This document shows, one piece after another, positions 60,579 through 64,000 of a stretch of DNA of 64,000 bases. Origin of the DNA: Flavobacterium enshiense DK69 (lineage in GTDB: Bacteria > Bacteroidota > Bacteroidia > Flavobacteriales > Flavobacteriaceae); the NCBI RefSeq assembly GCF_000498495.1, contig NZ_AVCS01000009.1, positions 1 to 64,000 of the forward strand, in the 5' to 3' direction. Every line of letters starts with the position of its first letter. The first letter of the stretch is position 1. The notes beneath the pieces were generated by a model. That model was not told the origin of the DNA, did not search any database, and saw nothing but the letters and a program-made list of their open reading frames with translations. Both the position numbers and the translations under genes were made by a program.

Positions 60579-61454
60579 ATGATTAGCGTTGATCCGAAGG
60601 AGTTGGCTCCAGTGAAACTACAGGCATACCTTCAGGGTGCCGTTGGGCCGAGACCGATTGCTTTTGCAAGTACGTTGGACAAAAACGGAAACCCGAACTT
60701 ATCACCGTTCAGTTTCTTTAATGTGTTCAGTTCCAATCCCCCGATATTGATTTTTTCACCTGCCCGACGTGTACGTGACAATACGATTAAGCATACCTTA
60801 ATCAATGCCGATGCTACCCGTGAAGTGGTTATTAATGTGGTGAATCATGATATCGTGCAGCAGGCCTCTTTATCGAGTACAGAATATGCTGACGGCGTAA
60901 ACGAATTTGATAAGGCCGGATTGACTATGGTGCCGTCTGATGTCATAAAACCATACCGTGTGGGAGAAAGCCCGGTACAGTTTGAATGTAAGGTTAACGA
61001 AATAATTTCCCTTGGAGACCAAGGTGGTGCAGGAAATCTGATTATATGCGAAGTGGTGAAGATCCACATCAGCGAAGAAGTGTTGGATGCTAACGGAGCG
61101 ATCGATCAGCATAAAATCGATTTGGTGGCCCGTATGGGAGGCAACTGGTATACCCGCGCTAACATGGGATTGTTTGAAGTGGAAAAACCGCTGACGACTT
61201 TAGGTGTAGGAGTAGATGTAGTGCCGGATTTCGTAAAAGGAAGCGCTGTTTTCGACGGTAACGATTTAGGTAAATTAGGGAACATTGAAGCTGTGCCAAC
61301 TGAAGAAGAAATTGCTATATTTGTAAAAGAGGATTTCGGAATCAAAGCAGTTTTGAGCTCAGACGATGAGGAGAAGAAGTTCCAGATGGCAAAAGAATAT
61401 TTAGACAAAAACGAAGTACTGACCGCATGGAAAGTACTTTTAGCAAAACAATAA
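60579..61454 (+). CDS. Flavin reductase-like protein
   Basis: A 291-residue FMN-binding protein of the flavin reductase domain family. The N-terminal GPRPIAFASTLDKNGNPNLSPFSFFNVF motif and the VINVVNHDIVQQASLSS segment are characteristic of FMN-binding split-barrel flavin reductases. The C-terminal ~100 residues are an additional domain. Its partner oxygenase is not nearby. It is followed after 12 bases by the DUF3127 gene, so the two are cotranscribed. Confidence 0.88.
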   Translation: MISVDPKELAPVKLQAYLQGAVGPRPIAFASTLDKNGNPNLSPFSFFNVFSSNPPILIFSPARRVRDNTIKHTLINADATREVVINVVNHDIVQQASLSSTEYADGVNEFDKAGLTMVPSDVIKPYRVGESPVQFECKVNEIISLGDQGGAGNLIICEVVKIHISEEVLDANGAIDQHKIDLVARMGGNWYTRANMGLFEVEKPLTTLGVGVDVVPDFVKGSAVFDGNDLGKLGNIEAVPTEEEIAIFVKEDFGIKAVLSSDDEEKKFQMAKEYLDKNEVLTAWKVLLAKQ

Positions 61455-61466
61455 TTTATACAGAAG

Positions 61467-61847
61467 ATGGAAGTTACAGGTAAAGTAAAAGTGATCAATG
61501 CAGCACAACAGGTAAGTGCTTCATTCAAAAAAAGAGAAATGGTAGTTACTACGGACGAGCAGTATCCACAACACATTATGATTGAGTTTACTCAGGATAA
61601 ATGTGATTTGTTGGACAGCTACAGAGTAGGTGAGGCCGTAAAAGTTTCCATCAATTTAAGAGGAAGAGAATGGGTAAATCCGCAGGGAGAAACTAAATAT
61701 TTCAACTCAATCCAAGGATGGAGAATCGAAAGATTACAGGCTGAAGCTCCGGCAGGTGCGCCACAAATGCCGCCAATGCCAGCGAGCGAAGCGTTCGAAC
61801 CGGTATCGAATTTCAAAGAAGAAGAGCACGATGATTTGCCTTTCTAA
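61467..61847 (+). CDS. DUF3127 family protein
   Basis: A 126-residue protein. The central RGREWVNPQGETKYFNSIQGWRIE block is typical of DUF3127, an OB-fold-like family in Bacteroidetes. The tail is Pro/Ala/Met-rich (APAGAPQMPPMPASEAF) and ends with the acidic DDLPF, which resembles the SSB C-terminal tip. It follows the flavin reductase-like gene after 12 bases. A nucleic-acid role is plausible but inferred. Confidence 0.84.
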   Translation: MEVTGKVKVINAAQQVSASFKKREMVVTTDEQYPQHIMIEFTQDKCDLLDSYRVGEAVKVSINLRGREWVNPQGETKYFNSIQGWRIERLQAEAPAGAPQMPPMPASEAFEPVSNFKEEEHDDLPF

Positions 61848-61942
61848 TTGAGAAATCTGAATTTTAGAATTTAGAGAGAAGTCAGAAATTTGAATAACTT
61901 TAAATTTCTGGCTTTTTTTTATTTTTTGTAAAGTTTTAATTT

Positions 61943-62599
61943 GTGCCGCAAAGAATACACTTTTTAGACAAGGAACTTTGGTTTCCGCCCGTTTCCGAAA
62001 CACATCCGTCGGGCATCATTGCCGTGGGCGGCGATTTGAGTACGGAACGGTTGCTATTGGCGTACCGGAGCGGGATATTTCCTTGGTTTGAAGATGGCGA
62101 GCCCATTACATGGTGGGCACCTGAATACCGCATGGTATTGTTTCCGGATGATTTCAAACCTTCCAAAAGCATGCGGAACATCCTTAACCGCAATGTTTTT
62201 AAGGTAACCTTCAATAAGGATTTCAGAGCAGTGATTTCCAATTGCCAAACCGCCAAGCGCGAAGGTCAAAACGGTACCTGGATTACCGACGACATGATTG
62301 AAGCATATTGCAAATTGCACGAACTCGGCTATGCCAAATCCGTTGAGGTCTGGCAAAATAATGAGCTTGTAGGAGGTTTGTATGGCATTGATTTAGGCCA
62401 TGTTTTCTGCGGGGAGAGTATGTTTTCCAAAGTGTCTAATGCCAGTAAAGTGGCTTTCGTATCGCTGGTAAATTATCTCAAAGATAATCACTACCTGTTA
62501 CTCGATTGCCAGGTGTACAACGAACATCTTGAAAGTTTAGGTTGTGGTGAAATCGACAGGGATGATTTTATGCAGATTCTGCACTACCGTCCTAAGTAA
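61943..62599 (+). CDS. aat: Leucyl/phenylalanyl-tRNA-protein transferase, GTG start
   Basis: Adds Leu or Phe from aminoacyl-tRNA to proteins with N-terminal Arg or Lys, marking them for ClpS/ClpAP degradation in the N-degron pathway. The PQRIHFLDKELWFPPVSE start, YRSGIFPWF and WWAPEYRMVLFPD segments and EVWQNNELVGGLYGIDLGHVFCGESMFS are all diagnostic. The start codon is GTG at 61943; no ATG is suitably placed. It ends 3 bases before the convergent VF530 gene stop. Confidence 0.94.
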   Translation: MPQRIHFLDKELWFPPVSETHPSGIIAVGGDLSTERLLLAYRSGIFPWFEDGEPITWWAPEYRMVLFPDDFKPSKSMRNILNRNVFKVTFNKDFRAVISNCQTAKREGQNGTWITDDMIEAYCKLHELGYAKSVEVWQNNELVGGLYGIDLGHVFCGESMFSKVSNASKVAFVSLVNYLKDNHYLLLDCQVYNEHLESLGCGEIDRDDFMQILHYRPK

Positions 62600-62602
62600 A
62601 TC

Positions 62603-62824
62603 TTACTCTTTTTTCATTTTCGGCAAAGTCCTGATGTAGAGTTCTTCCACTTTTTTTCGGGCCCAATCGGTCTTTCTTAGGAACGTCAAACTTGATTTTA
62701 CCGATGGATTTATCTTAAAACACTTAATGGGGATCAGTTCTTCCAGGGTGTCAAAACCATAGAAATCAACTAATTCTTCAACGATTGTCTTTAAGGTTAT
62801 GCCGTGTAGTGGATCTTTGCTCAT
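62603..62824 (-). CDS. VF530-type small DNA-binding protein (DUF2132)
   Basis: A 73-residue protein of the VF530/DUF2132 family, known from a solved structure as a DNA-binding helical fold. The [22 protein letters not shown] and [26 protein letters not shown] blocks are diagnostic. Its start lies inside the last 47 bases of the DUF1275 gene, so the two are translationally coupled. Function unknown. Confidence 0.9.
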   Translation of the reverse strand: MSKDPLHGITLKTIVEELVDFYGFDTLEELIPIKCFKINPSVKSSLTFLRKTDWARKKVEELYIRTLPKMKKE

Positions 62825-63557
62825 TCTTTTTTCTTCTGAATTTTCTTCGCGTGAAAGTATAATAAAATATCAGATTATTCATGGTTAATGCGATTGTAAT
62901 CAGTGTGGCTGCTACAAGTAGTGTTTTGGTGCCAATCTGATAAAACAAAAGTGTACCCGAAATGCAGCCGGCAAAAAAGAAAACTATAATTGAAAGTTTC
63001 AGAAAAATGTTTTTTTTTAGGTTGACGGTATTCGGATGATTTCTGTAGAAAAAATATTGGGAGATTTCAATCCCCAAATCGGTAAAGAGTCCGGTAAGGT
63101 GTGTGGTACGGACTGTTGACTGTGATATTTTGGTTACCAAAGCATTCTGTAAACCCATTGAAAACAAAAGAATGTATGCGATTTGGTTTGTGTTTTCACC
63201 TACCTTAAAATTCCAATCATTCCAAAAACCTGCCAGGACAAGCAGAAATATTTCCAGGAACATTGGTGTGGTGTGTATGTATTTCTTCTTGTTGATAATT
63301 GCTATTTCAATAAAAGAATTCGAAACGAAAGCTCCCAAAAAGAAAAAGAGAATATAAAGAATGAACGGAATTGCTTTGGTAAATTGTCCTGTAATTAATT
63401 CTTCAGAGAAATAAGCAAAATGACCTGTTACATTAGTGGTTAGTGTGCTAATAGCCAAAACACCAACGCTGTTCACTATTCCAGCAACCAAAGAGAGATT
63501 GGAAGCCAATCGTAAGTTGTGCCTGAATGTTCTGTTCTTACCTCGGTGTCTAAACAT
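62778..63557 (-). CDS. YoaK/DUF1275 family membrane protein
   Basis: A 259-residue inner-membrane protein with about six helices. The [25 protein letters not shown] segment and [30 protein letters not shown] are DUF1275 signatures. Transport is suspected from the family but unproven. It has a charged C-terminal tail ([12 protein letters not shown]) in the cytosol and overlaps the VF530 gene by 47 bases. Alone on the minus strand apart from VF530. Confidence 0.85.
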   Translation of the reverse strand: MFRHRGKNRTFRHNLRLASNLSLVAGIVNSVGVLAISTLTTNVTGHFAYFSEELITGQFTKAIPFILYILFFFLGAFVSNSFIEIAIINKKKYIHTTPMFLEIFLLVLAGFWNDWNFKVGENTNQIAYILLFSMGLQNALVTKISQSTVRTTHLTGLFTDLGIEISQYFFYRNHPNTVNLKKNIFLKLSIIVFFFAGCISGTLLFYQIGTKTLLVAATLITIALTMNNLIFYYTFTRRKFRRKKNEQRSTTRHNLKDNR

Positions 63558-63602
63558 TGATAAAAGAAGATTTTGATAAATTCTTTCAATGTATAAATAT
63601 AG

Positions 63603-64000
63603 TTAAAATTTCAGTTTCGTAAAGTTCCAATTCAGGGTGCTGAATAGAACCAGTTCATTTTCCAGCGTTGGCAAATCCATGATCAGTTTTAAGGTTTCGT
63701 GTGCCATCATGGTTCCGATAATACCCGGTAAGGTTCCCATCACGCCATTTACGCTGCAATTTGGGACATCTTCCGGATTCGGAGGCTGGGGAAACAGGTC
63801 ACGTAGGTTTTTGGAGCCTTTGTTGTTAAAAACAGCGATTTGTCCTTCAAATTTCAGGATGCTTCCATAAACCAGTGCTTTGCCTAGTCTAACACAAGTA
63901 TCGTTCACCAGATAACGAGTCGAAAAATTGTCACAGCCATCCACAATGACGTCAAAATCCTTAAGGATGTGTTCTGCATTTTGAGCCGTCAGTTTCTCCT
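63603..64000 (-). CDS. ThiF/MoeB/HesA family adenylyltransferase (partial)
   Basis: The 3' part of an E1-like activating enzyme; the gene runs off the window, so its start is not seen. The reading frame is open from position 64000 (minus) through LTAQNAEHILKDFDVIVDGC, DNFSTRYLVNDTC, YGSILKFEGQIAVF and PNCSVNGVMGTLPGIIG, where the active-site Cys is in PNCSVNG. Only one of the two zinc CxxC pairs could be in the visible part; I see none before the end. It adenylates ThiS- or MoaD-like carboxyl termini; the choice between thiamine and molybdopterin synthesis is not possible here. Confidence 0.85.
   Translation of the reverse strand, partial: EKLTAQNAEHILKDFDVIVDGCDNFSTRYLVNDTCVRLGKALVYGSILKFEGQIAVFNNKGSKNLRDLFPQPPNPEDVPNCSVNGVMGTLPGIIGTMMAHETLKLIMDLPTLENELVLFSTLNWNFTKLKF

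Overview
The window reads as chromosomal DNA of a gliding Flavobacteriaceae bacterium, most likely Flavobacterium or a close relative. The evidence is: a low-GC, AT-rich intergenic background; start sites that nearly all lack Shine-Dalgarno sequences; recurrent Bacteroidetes -7 promoter boxes of the form TAnnTTTG (15 or more near gene starts); a gldD gliding lipoprotein; three proteins with type A type IX secretion C-terminal sorting domains; and lineage-typical families (DUF3078, DUF3109, DUF3127, DUF3943, DUF4301). It is gene-dense core genome. I see no rRNA, tRNA, insertion sequence, prophage, CRISPR array, integrase or obvious pseudogene, and no new multi-gene defence or biosynthetic system.

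Layout. 1-7.9 kb (minus): a proline-rich lipoprotein with a duplicated cysteine/histidine motif, a 1135-residue outer-membrane protein, and a run of tightly spaced genes (M48 protease, acetyltransferase, aspartokinase, chromate transporter). 8-14.6 kb: fructose-bisphosphatase, a TerB-like protein, then the plus-strand set HupE/UreJ, dCMP deaminase and S41 protease, followed by a small FAD oxidoreductase, MarC and a DUF3109 cysteine-cluster protein. 14.6-18.4 kb: nrdB-nrdA, the class I ribonucleotide reductase. 18.4-25.2 kb: two T9SS cargo proteins (one an M36 metalloprotease) around a small AAA ATPase/GNAT pair and a dGTPase. 25.2-31.9 kb: an unusual probable DNA-binding protein, DUF3078, dxs, a divergent nucleoside deaminase, a DsbA-family protein and RNase G. 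32.1-36.2 kb: a 30-codon very basic protein, HU, mutY, ssb, gldD, a heavy-metal-domain lipoprotein and a DMT transporter. 36.3-41.6 kb: a pair of secreted M16 peptidases, rplU-rpmA, and a LamG T9SS protein. 41.9-49.8 kb: an unknown membrane protein, DUF3943, patatin-OMP, ahcY, a phosphopantetheinyl transferase, then a truncated haemoglobin operon behind a Crp/Fnr regulator. 49.9-53.1 kb: a plus-strand overlapping operon of GGGP synthase family, PnuC, DUF4301 and ArfB. 53.1-59.1 kb: a TPP riboswitch controlling a TonB receptor, a Rieske-like lipoprotein, greA, a HIT protein and a large OMP. 59.2-64 kb: an orphan histidine kinase, flavin reductase-like protein, DUF3127, aat, VF530, DUF1275 and a truncated ThiF/MoeB gene running off the edge.

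Functional themes. Nucleotide supply and genome maintenance are strongly represented (nrdAB, dCMP deaminase, dGTPase, mutY, ssb, HU). So are envelope functions (T9SS cargo, gldD, several OMPs, patatin-OMP, M16 and M48 proteases). The most informative regulatory signals are the TPP riboswitch upstream of the TonB receptor, a perfect FNR-like palindrome correctly placed for class II activation of the haemoglobin operon, a 5' hairpin at the greA promoter, and divergent dxs/deaminase promoters whose boxes lie so close to the ATGs that near-leaderless messages are predicted.
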